NCBI GenBank assembly: GCA_043777675.1
Contig: JAYWHR010000047.1
Coordinates: 231,721 to 295,720, forward strand
Origin: JANMDU01 sp043777675
Lineage (GTDB): Bacteria; Pseudomonadota; Gammaproteobacteria; Burkholderiales; Burkholderiaceae_C
Direction of reading: 5' to 3'
Length of the DNA: 64,000 nt
A model generated the notes under the pieces. The model searched no databases and was not told the origin of the DNA. It saw only the letters and a program-made list of their open reading frames with translations. The position numbers and the translations under genes were made by a program. Positions 44,960 to 52,859 of the stretch are shown here, piece by piece. Each line of letters opens with the position of its first letter. Positions within the stretch are counted from its first letter, which is position 1.

Positions 44960-45361
44960 TCAAAAACGAAATACCAGAGCAGCCAAAGCACCCCCAGCCA
45001 CCAACAAGCCCAAAGACAACAAAACCGCCGAAGCCGCAATCATGCGCAACGCCAGCATCAGCCCCACCGCTTGCTCGGCATGCACAGCCTGCGCCAACTG
45101 AAATTCAAAGCCCGCCGAGGCCAACCGCACGATAGCCATCAGAGCTGCAGCGGTGCTCAAAATAAGGCATGCCGCTGCAGCAGCTGCAAAGCGCGGATCA
45201 TGCAAATGCGCTGTGGCCAGCACCCCCATCAAAGCCACCATCGCCGCTGAGGCCAACACACTGGCCGCCATCAGCGCATTGCGCAGCGTTTGCACCGCCA
45301 AAATATCGCCGCCCGGGCGGCTGGCCATATTCACTAACCAATCTTCTAAATATGTTTTCAT
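44960..45361 (-). CDS. DUF599-like membrane protein
   Basis: A 133-residue protein with four hydrophobic segments, beginning after DWLVNMASRPGGD-x-LAVQTLRNALMAASVLASAAMVALMG. The TLRN-(x)n-A-x-x-LASA pattern fits DUF599. Function is unknown. It follows the YeeE-type gene by 10 bases and may be in the same operon. Confidence 0.72.
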   Translation of the reverse strand: MKTYLEDWLVNMASRPGGDILAVQTLRNALMAASVLASAAMVALMGVLATAHLHDPRFAAAAAACLILSTAAALMAIVRLASAGFEFQLAQAVHAEQAVGLMLALRMIAASAVLLSLGLLVAGGALAALVFRF

Positions 45362-45371
45362 GGCGCAAAGG

Positions 45372-45821
45372 TCAAGCAAGCCACTTTTTTGCTGCCCACA
45401 TGCCAGCGAGCATGGCCGCGCAAAACACCAACACATCCACGCCGCCCACCAGCAAAGAAGCCAGCGCAGGGCCAGGGCAGTAGCCCGCTAAGCCCCAGCC
45501 GATACCAAACAGCGCTGCGCCTGCGATCAATTTTCCATCGATCTCATGGCGTGTTGGCAAATAAAACTTGGCTTCAAACCAAGGCTTGGCCTGCCGAGGC
45601 TGCAGCGCAAACGCAATCAGCGTGACGGCCAGCGCGCCACCCATCACCAGCGCCAGAGACGGATCCCAAAAGCCCGGTGCAGCTTGCCAAGAAATACCTT
45701 GCTGCAAACCCATCACATTCAAAAAGCCGATCACCTTTGCCGGCTGCGTCATGCCCGACAGCACAAGGCCCGCAGCGAACAACACGCCAGCGAGCAGAGC
45801 AACGATATGTTTTTGTTTCAT
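45372..45821 (-). CDS. YeeE/YedE-family sulfur transport protein (PmpB-like)
   Basis: A 149-residue membrane protein. GLVLSGMTQPAKVIGFLN and GIGWGLAGYCPGPALASL with its conserved Cys are the hallmarks of the half-size YeeE-type pair. YeeE channels import thiosulfate or related sulfur species. It is the second half of a two-gene pair next to a persulfide dioxygenase operon. The 34-base gap to the partner contains part of the dispersed repeat. Confidence 0.85.
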   Translation of the reverse strand: MKQKHIVALLAGVLFAAGLVLSGMTQPAKVIGFLNVMGLQQGISWQAAPGFWDPSLALVMGGALAVTLIAFALQPRQAKPWFEAKFYLPTRHEIDGKLIAGAALFGIGWGLAGYCPGPALASLLVGGVDVLVFCAAMLAGMWAAKKWLA

Positions 45822-45843
45822 TTTTAGATCCTTTTGCACGCCT

Positions 45844-45890
45844 AGCCGGCGAATATTAAGCGAGAGACGCTATTGAATTCATAGCGAATA
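45844..45890 (-). repeat. Dispersed repeat forming the 3' end of a YeeE-type gene
   Basis: The plus strand reads AGCCGGCGAATATTAAGCGA then GAGACGCTATTGAATTCATAGCG. It includes the stop at 45856 and encodes the C-terminus FAMNSIASLA. Confidence 0.62.
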
Positions 45891-46296
45891 CTGTAATCAC
45901 ACCAGCTGCCATGAAGGTGAGCGTCGCCACCAAGGAACGCATCGAGCGCCGCCCCAGCCCGCACACGCCATGCCCACTCGTGCAGCCCGCGCCCAATACC
46001 GTGCCCACGCCCACCAGCAAGCCGGCAGCAATCAACAAGGGCAGGGGCCGCACGGCAACCGTTGGCGGCGAAACCAAGAAAAACGCTAGCGCGCCGCCAC
46101 CGATCAACCCGATCAAAAACATCTTTCGCCATGAGCCCGCGCCTGCGGCATCCTCAGCACTTGGCACCATCGCAGCCGAAGCAATCCCACTGATCCCTGC
46201 CACGCGCCCCAGCGCTGCCAGCAGCAGCCAAGAAGCCGATCCAATGAGTACGCCACCCGCCAGAGCTTGCGCGGCTGCCATCCAATTCGCATCCAT
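45856..46296 (-). CDS. YeeE/YedE-family sulfur transport protein (PmpA-like)
   Basis: A 146-residue membrane protein with GVLIGSASWLLLAALGRVAGISGI and VLGAGCTSGHGVCGLGRRS, where two Cys lie in the pore motif. It is the first half of the YeeE pair. The last ten residues come from a repeat copy. It is divergent from the CsoR-family repressor, with a shared operator in between, so uptake is probably derepressed by sulfide or persulfide. Confidence 0.87.
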   Translation of the reverse strand: MDANWMAAAQALAGGVLIGSASWLLLAALGRVAGISGIASAAMVPSAEDAAGAGSWRKMFLIGLIGGGALAFFLVSPPTVAVRPLPLLIAAGLLVGVGTVLGAGCTSGHGVCGLGRRSMRSLVATLTFMAAGVITVFAMNSIASLA

Positions 46297-46324
46297 GTCA
46301 ATTCCTTCCAAAAACAAGTCTTTG

Positions 46325-46350
46325 ATTATATACCCCTAGGAGTATATAAT
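46325..46350. promoter_or_regulatory. CsoR/CstR-type operator between divergent genes
   Basis: ATTATATACCCCT followed by AGGAGTATATAAT is a 26-base inverted repeat with one mismatched pair. The TATACCCC-TA-G(G/A)GGTATA-like core is the standard G-tract operator of the CsoR family. It lies 7 bases before the repressor start and 28 before the YeeE start. Confidence 0.82.
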
Positions 46351-46357
46351 AGGCATC

Positions 46358-46603
46358 ATGAGCCAACTGACTGATCCCGATCAAAAACGCCAAATGATGC
46401 AACGCCTCGCCCGTGTAGAAGGACAATTGCGCGGCGTGCAAAAGCAAATCAGCGAAGAGCAAGATTGCGAGCTGATCGCACAGCAACTGTCTGCGGCGCG
46501 CAAAGCGCTGGATAAAGCTTTTTTCCATATGGTGGCCTGCATGTTGGAGCACGGGCGCTTGCCGCCGAAAGATGTGGCGCATATGCTGGCTAAATTTTCT
46601 TGA
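46358..46603 (+). CDS. CsoR/FrmR-family transcriptional repressor
   Basis: An 81-residue all-helical repressor. ARVEGQLRGVQKQI is the family DNA-contact region. Cys37 is at the usual first ligand position. The others differ: His57, Cys61 and His65 lie on the second helix, where copper CsoR has His and Cys 25 and 29 residues after the first Cys; here the second Cys is 24 residues after. The genomic setting (YeeE pair, persulfide dioxygenase) points to persulfide sensing like CstR rather than copper. The stop is 11 bases from the ATG of the dioxygenase. Confidence 0.85.
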   Translation: MSQLTDPDQKRQMMQRLARVEGQLRGVQKQISEEQDCELIAQQLSAARKALDKAFFHMVACMLEHGRLPPKDVAHMLAKFS

Positions 46604-46614
46604 GTACGAAACCC

Positions 46615-47766
46615 ATGAACCCAACCCCTTTGCAACTGTTTGACGCGCCCTCTAGCACCTACACCTATTTGCTGTGGGATGCTGATTCGCATGAGGCCAT
46701 CATCATTGATCCGGTCGATACCCAGCTTCAGCGCGATCTCGCTGTGATCAACGAACGCAGCTTGAAGCTCAAATACATCGTTGAGACGCATGCCCATGCC
46801 GACCACATCACCAGCGCTGCGCAGCTCATTGAGCTCACCGGCGCGCAAGCCGCCACGCCGGCGGGCTGCGGCATCAAGCCCTCAGCGATTCAGTTGGACG
46901 ATGGGCAAGTGCTCGCCTTTGGCTGCGAATCGCTCAAGGCTTTGCACACGCCCGGCCACACGGCAGGCAGCATGAGTTTTCTCTGGCGCGATCATGTCTT
47001 TTCTGGTGATACCTTGCTCATTGGTGGCTGTGGCCGCACTGATTTTCAATCTGGCAGTGCGCAAGCCCTGTATCGCAGCCTCACGCAAGTATTGCTCCAA
47101 CTACCCGACTCCACCACCGTCTGGCCCGGCCATGATTACAAAGGCCAAACACATTCAAGTGTCGCGCAAGAAAAAACTAGCAATGCACGCTTGAATCTCG
47201 CTGGCCGCTTGCGTACAGAATCTGAATTCATCGAATTCATGGAGAGCCTGCAACTGCCCCGCCCCAAACGCATTGATGAAGCCGTGCCAGCTAATTTGAG
47301 CCTCGGTGTGCGCCATGATGCAGATGAGAGACACGCCAGCTTAACGACACCTCAAGCTCCTAAACAAGCAGGCTACACCGGCGATATTTCGCCGCAATTG
47401 GCTTATCAATGGTGGCAAAGCGGGGAGGCTTATCTGGTAGACATTCGCAGCAACGCTGAGCGCGCATGGGTAGGCTTCATTCCCGATACCCCCGCAGTGG
47501 AATTCAAAATTTGGCCTGGCATGGCTGTGAATCCGGAATTTGATGCGCAACTCAAAGCCGCTTTAGACAAGGCTCCTAGCGGCAGCAAAGTGCTGTTGTT
47601 GTGTCGCTCCGGCCTGCGCTCCGTGCCCGCCGCGCAGCGTGCTCAAGCGCTGGGCTATGAGGCGTACAACATCCTCGAAGGCTTCGAAGGCGATCCAGAT
47701 ACTCAAGCGCACCGAGGCCGTGTTGGAGGCTGGCGCATGCACGGCCTGCCTTGGCGGCAGAATTAA
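46615..47766 (+). CDS. Persulfide dioxygenase fused to rhodanese
   Basis: A 383-residue fusion. Residues 1-240 are a metallo-beta-lactamase domain with HAHADH (His59, His61, Asp63, His64), HTPGHTAGS and VWPGHDY, typical of ETHE1/Blh persulfide dioxygenases. Residues about 260-380 are a rhodanese with Cys330 in LLCRSGLRS. It oxidises glutathione persulfide to sulfite, and the rhodanese transfers sulfur, together detoxifying sulfide. I start at the ATG at 46615; a TTG at 46600 overlaps the repressor stop and is less likely. Confidence 0.93.
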   Translation: MNPTPLQLFDAPSSTYTYLLWDADSHEAIIIDPVDTQLQRDLAVINERSLKLKYIVETHAHADHITSAAQLIELTGAQAATPAGCGIKPSAIQLDDGQVLAFGCESLKALHTPGHTAGSMSFLWRDHVFSGDTLLIGGCGRTDFQSGSAQALYRSLTQVLLQLPDSTTVWPGHDYKGQTHSSVAQEKTSNARLNLAGRLRTESEFIEFMESLQLPRPKRIDEAVPANLSLGVRHDADERHASLTTPQAPKQAGYTGDISPQLAYQWWQSGEAYLVDIRSNAERAWVGFIPDTPAVEFKIWPGMAVNPEFDAQLKAALDKAPSGSKVLLLCRSGLRSVPAAQRAQALGYEAYNILEGFEGDPDTQAHRGRVGGWRMHGLPWRQN

Positions 47767-48848
47767 GTTGATCGAGACAAAGCCTTAGCCACTTCGCTCA
47801 CCAGCCGTGGCCCTCTGTAGATCAAGCCGGTATAAATTTGTACGAGATCTGCGCCTGCTGATATCTTTGTGAGAGCATCTTGCGCAGACATCACGCCGCC
47901 TACGCCGATGATGGGGTAATTTTTGCCTAAAGCTTGGCGAAGCTGAGAGATGACTTGGTTGCTGGCTTGCAAAACGGGGCCGCCGGAGAGGCCGCCGGCT
48001 TCCTCAGCGTGTTTGAGGCCTTGCACTGCATCACGAGCCAGCGTGGTGTTGGTGGCGATCACGCCGTCGATGTTGTGCTTTTGCAAGGTGAGCGCGATGA
48101 CTTTGATCTGCTGCGCATCCAAGTCTGGGGCGATTTTGAGGAAGATGGGTTTTTGTAAGCCGTACTCTTGTGCTAACTCTGCGCGGCGCTGTGCGATTGC
48201 TCCAAGTAATCCATCCAGCGCTTCGTCGCTTTGCAGGGCGCGCAGATTCTTGGTGTTGGGCGAGGAGATATTGACGGTGATGTAGTCAGCATAGGGGTAC
48301 ACGCCAGCCAAGCAAATTAAATAATCGTCTACAGCGCGCTCTATTGGCGTGGCGGCGTTTTTGCCGATGTTTAAACCAAGAATCATACGATTTTGAGGCT
48401 TTTTAGTCACTTTGCCGGCGTACTCATTGCGTAAGACGCTATGAAATTGTGAGCGCTTAACATTCGCGACGAACGCCTCCAAGCCCTCATTGTTGAAGCC
48501 CAAGCGATTGATCAGCGCATTTTTTTGCGCGATACGAAACATTCGTGGCTTGGGATTGCCACTTTGACCAAGTGGCGTCACAGTGCCCACTTCCACAAAG
48601 CCAAAGCCCATCGCGTCCCATGCGTCGATACAGCGGGCGTTTTTATCGAGACCCGCAGCGAGGCCTACGCGATTGGGAAACGCGAGCCCCGCAATCGTGA
48701 ACGGATCGCTCACGCGCTTCTGGGCATAAGCCATTTTCAACGGCGTGCATTGCGTGGCGGCCAGCGAATTGATCGTTAAATCGTGTGCGGCTTCAGGATC
48801 AAGGCCAAATAAAAACGGGCGGGCAAGGGGGTAAGGGATCAGAGCCAT
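47763..48848 (-). CDS. pyrD: Dihydroorotate dehydrogenase (quinone)
   Basis: A 361-residue class 2 enzyme of pyrimidine synthesis, membrane-associated. LAAGLDKNARCIDA, VGTVTPLGQSGNPKPR, NRLGFNNEG, TVNISSPNTKNLR (catalytic Ser in NISSPNT), VIATNTT and GVGGVMSAQDA are intact. It is about 25 residues longer than E. coli PyrD (336). Eighteen of these lie between NVK and LGLNIGKN, where E. coli has NVKKAHYDGVLGINIGKN; residues 131-145 coincide with a copy of the dispersed repeat. The start is 14 bases from the divergent rpiA start; the 3' end overlaps the persulfide dioxygenase by 4 bases. Confidence 0.96.
   Translation of the reverse strand: MALIPYPLARPFLFGLDPEAAHDLTINSLAATQCTPLKMAYAQKRVSDPFTIAGLAFPNRVGLAAGLDKNARCIDAWDAMGFGFVEVGTVTPLGQSGNPKPRMFRIAQKNALINRLGFNNEGLEAFVANVKRSQFHSVLRNEYAGKVTKKPQNRMILGLNIGKNAATPIERAVDDYLICLAGVYPYADYITVNISSPNTKNLRALQSDEALDGLLGAIAQRRAELAQEYGLQKPIFLKIAPDLDAQQIKVIALTLQKHNIDGVIATNTTLARDAVQGLKHAEEAGGLSGGPVLQASNQVISQLRQALGKNYPIIGVGGVMSAQDALTKISAGADLVQIYTGLIYRGPRLVSEVAKALSRST
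48413..48455 (-). repeat. Dispersed repeat inserted in pyrD
   Basis: The plus strand reads GCCGGCGTACTCATTGCGTA, then AGACGCTATGAAATTGTGAGCG, matching the reverse repeat (GCCGGC, GCG-A-A, GCTATTGAATT) with a few changes. It encodes about KRSQFHSVLRNEYAGK of PyrD. Confidence 0.65.
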
Positions 48849-48862
48849 TGGATAATTGCAGC

Positions 48863-49534
48863 ATGAATCAAGACGAACTCAAAACTCTCGTAGGCCTTGC
48901 TGCATTGAAATATGTGGTGAAAGGTGAAATTGTAGGCGTGGGCACAGGCTCGACGGTCAATAAATTTATTGACGCGCTAGCAGCCATGAACAACGATATC
49001 AAAGGTGCTGTGAGCTCTTCTGTAGCCTCCACCGAACGACTCAAAGCATTGGGCATCAGAGTATTTGACGCAAATGAAGTGAGCGAGCTCTCGGTCTATA
49101 TCGACGGCGCGGACGAAATTGATCACTCAGGGTATATGGTCAAAGGCGGTGGCGCAGCGCTCACGCGCGAAAAAATCGTGGCATCACTTTCTAAAAAATT
49201 CGTCTGTATTGCCGATGAAAGCAAGCTGGTCAAGACGCTGGGCGCTTTCCCCCTACCCGTGGAAGTGATTCCGATGGCGGCGACTCGCATCGCTGCATTG
49301 TTGACTGCTCAAGGAGGCGTCGCAAAGCCGCGGATGAAAGACGGCTTACCACTCACCACAGACAATGGCCAACACATTTTGGATGTCACCGGTTTACAGA
49401 TCGCAGACCCACTCGCATTTGAAAGCTTGGTCAATCAATGGCCAGGTGTCGTCACCGTTGGCGTGTTTGCACACCAAAAAGCTCATGTCTGTTTACTAGG
49501 AACATCAGAGGGCGTTCGTACGCTGACGTTTTAA
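48863..49534 (+). CDS. rpiA: Ribose-5-phosphate isomerase A
   Basis: A 223-residue isomerase linking ribose 5-phosphate and ribulose 5-phosphate. GVGTGSTVNKFI, the catalytic-site IDGADEID and MVKGGGAALTREKIVA are complete, followed by the K-x-V-x-x-LG element. Start at 48863 (MNQDELK). No separate promoter region exists between it and pyrD, so its promoter must lie inside pyrD. Confidence 0.97.
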   Translation: MNQDELKTLVGLAALKYVVKGEIVGVGTGSTVNKFIDALAAMNNDIKGAVSSSVASTERLKALGIRVFDANEVSELSVYIDGADEIDHSGYMVKGGGAALTREKIVASLSKKFVCIADESKLVKTLGAFPLPVEVIPMAATRIAALLTAQGGVAKPRMKDGLPLTTDNGQHILDVTGLQIADPLAFESLVNQWPGVVTVGVFAHQKAHVCLLGTSEGVRTLTF

Positions 49535-49561
49535 TCCTAGCCATTTTTGCGCTCGAAAAAC

Positions 49562-50626
49562 TCACAGCACCCTGTTGAACCAGAGTACAGAAAGTGATGC
49601 AGAGATCACAGTGAGCATAGCCGCAAGTAATGCCAAGAGTGCTGAAATCTCAGTCTCCTTCTTCTCTGTGGAAATTCGCGACGATAGCTTCTCGTAAACC
49701 TTCGTTAAATCTGCCGCACTGCCCGCATAGAAGTAATCAGCAGCAGTTCGGCTGGCGACAGCTTTCAAGGTCTCCTCATCCAGCCGCACCCGCATGCTCC
49801 AGCCCTCAAAGCCAATCGTCTCGCCATCGACTGTGCCAATGCCTACTGTGTAGACGCGCACACCGCGATCAGCAGCCATTTTGGAGGCCTCCATCGGGTC
49901 AACGCCTGTCGTGCGTTGGCCATCGGTTAGCATGATCACCGCAGCCGAGTTGTACGAACCCGGGGGCACAGGAACATGCTCTTTTTTCTCCTTGGGTGGA
50001 TCATTCAGAGACCGTCCCATCGGGCGATTACTTGCCATCCCAGCGCTGCCCATTTGCGCCAGCTCAATACCGGCATCTGGAAAAATTGTGGCCAATGAAA
50101 TCACAATGGCATTGCCAGTTGCTGTGCCTCGCTGCATTTGGAAGCGGTCAATCGCTTGCACCAAATCTTCACGATTGAGCGTCGGGTATTGCGCCACTTG
50201 CGCTGCCCCCGCAAAAGCCACGATGCCTACTTTGACTTCGCGCGGCAGAGTTTCCAAGAATTTCTTCGCTGCAGCTTGCATGGCAACAAAGCGTGTGGGC
50301 TGAATATCTGTGGCGCGCATGCTGCCACTCACATCCAGCGCCAAGATGATTGTTTTCTGATTCGATGGCAACGTGATCACCGCCATGGGGCGCGCTGCTG
50401 CGAAAAGCATAGCAGTTAGCGCAAACAAGAAAAGTACAGGAGGCACATGCCTGCGCCAAGGGGCTTGGCCTGCAGCAGCTTGCTTGATGATGGAAAGAGA
50501 CGAAAAACTCGCCGCCATTTTTTTCCTGCGCTTCAGGAGCCACATGTAAAACAACACGAGCAGCGGCAGCAGCAAGAGCAGCCAGAGGAATTCTGGCCAA
50601 AGAAAATTCACACCTGGGATATTCAT
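49562..50626 (-). CDS. VWA-domain protein of the BatA type
   Basis: A 354-residue membrane protein: two hydrophobic helices near residues 10-30 and 60-80, a von Willebrand A domain with MIDAS motif LALDVSGSM, and a C-terminal helix. It usually works with MoxR and DUF58 proteins, encoded directly upstream here (gap of one base to the DUF58 stop). The set is thought to assist folding or metal insertion in partner proteins; the client is not evident. Confidence 0.9.
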   Translation of the reverse strand: MNIPGVNFLWPEFLWLLLLLPLLVLFYMWLLKRRKKMAASFSSLSIIKQAAAGQAPWRRHVPPVLFLFALTAMLFAAARPMAVITLPSNQKTIILALDVSGSMRATDIQPTRFVAMQAAAKKFLETLPREVKVGIVAFAGAAQVAQYPTLNREDLVQAIDRFQMQRGTATGNAIVISLATIFPDAGIELAQMGSAGMASNRPMGRSLNDPPKEKKEHVPVPPGSYNSAAVIMLTDGQRTTGVDPMEASKMAADRGVRVYTVGIGTVDGETIGFEGWSMRVRLDEETLKAVASRTAADYFYAGSAADLTKVYEKLSSRISTEKKETEISALLALLAAMLTVISASLSVLWFNRVL

Positions 50627-50627
50627 T

Positions 50628-51656
50628 TCACGCCGCCTTTAGTAGGTTTGGGTTGGCAAAGCGCCGGCTTTTTCTTCGGCGCAATGCACAGAAGCGAATC
50701 AAGGCATCGGCAATATCCATGTCGGTTGACAATTCCAGCGTGTCCAAACCGGCGCTGGCTAGCGATTCGCGCAACTGCGCTTCTTTCTCGCCTGAGATTT
50801 CCGCAAAGCGTCGGCGAAAGGCGGGATTGCAATCCACGAGCTGCGTCTCACCCGTTTCGGCATCACGCAAAGTGATCATGCCCATATCGGGTAAAGCTAA
50901 TTCCAGCGGATCCGACAGCCGCACCGCCACCACATCATGCCGCCGCGCCAGTTGTGCCAAAGGCTTATCCCAGCCCGGCGCGCTGAAAAAATCTGACACA
51001 ACGAAGACGGTGCTGCGCCGCTTGATTACATGCGCGGCTTTGTCGAGCAGTTGCGCGAGCTGCGTTTCTTGATGGCCTTGTTTGGCACGATGCGCGAGCA
51101 GCTCATGCGCGAGATGCAAGACATGTCTTCTGCCGGAGCCGGTAGGCAGCATCTTGCCCGCCCCAATTTCCCCACCGCCATACAGCAGCGCCCCCACGCG
51201 ATTGCCATGCCCGATGAGCACGCGCGCGAGCGAGACGACGAGTTCATTGCAAACATCCCGCTTGCGCCGCTCGCCCGAGCCAAAATCCACTGACGCGCTC
51301 AGATCAAGCACAAACCAAGCCGCCATCTCGCGGTCTTCGGTGAACACACGCACATGCGGCGTGCCGGTGCGCGCTGTAACGTTCCAATCAATATGGCGCA
51401 CATCGTCATGAGATTGATATTCGCGCAAATCCGCAAAATCCAAGCCAGCGCCGCGAAACAGCGTGCGGTAATCGCCTTGAAGCACGCCATCTAAGCGGCG
51501 AATCGTCGTCCACTCCAAACGCTTGAGCAGGCTTTCGGCGTCACTTTTCACCCCACCCTCCATGGGGACTGAACCCGCCGAAGCCCCAGCTTGGCCTTCT
51601 ACAAGTTCAGGGCGAGCGGGCTTGAAGGGCGAGAGATTACGCAGCCAGTTTTTCAT
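50628..51656 (-). CDS. DUF58 domain protein
   Basis: A 342-residue protein with the DUF58 core: RGAGLDFADLREYQSHDDVRHIDWNVTARTG, and a VWA-like Asp motif LDLSASVDFGS. Residues about 11-33 (PARPELVEG ... SVPMEGG) are translated from an extragenic palindrome-type repeat inserted at the N-terminus. The start at 51656 (MKNWLRNLSPF) overlaps the MoxR gene by 20 bases. It forms a three-gene unit with MoxR and BatA. Confidence 0.9.
   Translation of the reverse strand: MKNWLRNLSPFKPARPELVEGQAGASAGSVPMEGGVKSDAESLLKRLEWTTIRRLDGVLQGDYRTLFRGAGLDFADLREYQSHDDVRHIDWNVTARTGTPHVRVFTEDREMAAWFVLDLSASVDFGSGERRKRDVCNELVVSLARVLIGHGNRVGALLYGGGEIGAGKMLPTGSGRRHVLHLAHELLAHRAKQGHQETQLAQLLDKAAHVIKRRSTVFVVSDFFSAPGWDKPLAQLARRHDVVAVRLSDPLELALPDMGMITLRDAETGETQLVDCNPAFRRRFAEISGEKEAQLRESLASAGLDTLELSTDMDIADALIRFCALRRRKSRRFANPNLLKAA
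51560..51625. repeat. REP-type palindrome inside the DUF58 gene
   Basis: The minus strand CGCCCTGAACTTGTAGAAGG encodes PELVEG, a peptide I recall as typical of translated REP-like palindromes (TTCAGGGC ... GGGACTGAAC). It lies in frame at the 5' end of the gene. Confidence 0.55.
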
Positions 51657-52656
51657 CAGCTTGTACATGCTTGAGTGGCTTGGGCGGGGCAGGAATCGCT
51701 TGCATGATTTTTGCAATGAGTGCATCGGGCGTGAGCCCAGCAGAGAGCGCGTCATACGACAGCACCACGCGATGGCGCAGCACCTCAGGCACGAGATCGG
51801 TCATGTCTTCCGGCAGCGCATAGCTCCGGCCTCGCATCAACGCCAACGCTCTTGCGCCCTCCGTGAGGCCGATGGTTGCCCGTGGGCTGGCGCCATATGT
51901 GATCTGTGAACGCAACTCTTTCAAACCATGCTTCTCAGGCGTGCGCGTGCAGGTGACGATCATCACGGCGTATTCCACGAGCGATGGATCGACATAGACC
52001 TCGCGGCATTGCTGTTGCAGCAGAGCAAGCTGCTCAAGCGTGGCCACTTCGCGCACTTTGACGGCTGGCCCCGTCACACGATCAACAATCACTCGCTCCT
52101 CTTCATCGCTGGGGTAATCGACCAATACCTTCATCATGAAACGATCGACCTGCGCCTCGGGCAGCGGATAAGTGCCTTCGGTTTCAATCGGGTTTTGTGT
52201 GGCCATCACGAGAAACGGGCTGGGCACTTTGTGCGTCTCGCCGGCAATAGTGACTTGCCGCTCTTGCATCACTTCCAGCAGTGCGCTCTGCACTTTCGCT
52301 GGCGCGCGGTTGATCTCATCGGCCAGCAACAGATTGGCAAATACTGGTCCGAGCGCAGTTGAAAATTGGCCGCTGGCTTGGTTGTAAACCCGCGTGCCCA
52401 CCAAATCAGATGGCACCAAATCTGGCGTGAACTGAATCCGCTTGAACTGCCCGCCGATGGTTTGCGCGAGCGTCTTCACAGTCAGCGTCTTCGCCAGCCC
52501 CGGCACACCCTCCACCAGCAAATGCCCTTGCGCCAGCAGCGCCACCATCATGCGCTCGAGTAGGCGATCTTGCCCAACGACGACTCGCTTGACCTCATAA
52601 AGAATCTGCTCCATGAGCTCTGCGGTGTGCGTGCCTTGTTTGAAATGATCCGTCAT
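51637..52656 (-). CDS. MoxR-family AAA ATPase
   Basis: A 339-residue AAA+ protein with Walker A GVPGLAKTLTVK (variant P-loop typical of MoxR), Walker B LLLADEINRAPAKVQSALLE, FLVMATQNPIETEGTYPLPEAQ and sensor-2 SPRATIGL. It acts as a chaperone-like ATPase with the DUF58 and VWA partners downstream. It is first in the unit, with hairpin copy 3 upstream. Confidence 0.95.
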   Translation of the reverse strand: MTDHFKQGTHTAELMEQILYEVKRVVVGQDRLLERMMVALLAQGHLLVEGVPGLAKTLTVKTLAQTIGGQFKRIQFTPDLVPSDLVGTRVYNQASGQFSTALGPVFANLLLADEINRAPAKVQSALLEVMQERQVTIAGETHKVPSPFLVMATQNPIETEGTYPLPEAQVDRFMMKVLVDYPSDEEERVIVDRVTGPAVKVREVATLEQLALLQQQCREVYVDPSLVEYAVMIVTCTRTPEKHGLKELRSQITYGASPRATIGLTEGARALALMRGRSYALPEDMTDLVPEVLRHRVVLSYDALSAGLTPDALIAKIMQAIPAPPKPLKHVQADEKLAA

Positions 52657-52684
52657 TGATGGCCTTCATAAGAAAAATACAAAA

Positions 52685-52855
52685 TTTCCGGACGCAGAAG
52701 ACGCAAAGGTTGTGCAGAAAAAATAACAAAAAAGAAAAATACGAAATCAGTTTCGATTGAATTCATTGCAAATTTCTTGATCCAACTTTTGTCTTCTTTT
52801 CTTTTGTCTTTTTTGCGTCTTTTGCGTAACCTTTGCGTCTTCTGCGTCCGGCATT
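52685..52855. repeat. Long hairpin repeat element, copy 3
   Basis: The left arm TTCCGGACGCAGAAGACGCA is followed by AAGGTTGTGCAGAAA; the right arm ends TTCTGCGTCCGGCATT. The left arm has drifted (TTGTGC for TTACGC). It lies between moxR and the protease gene. Confidence 0.83.
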
Positions 52856-52859
52856 GGTT

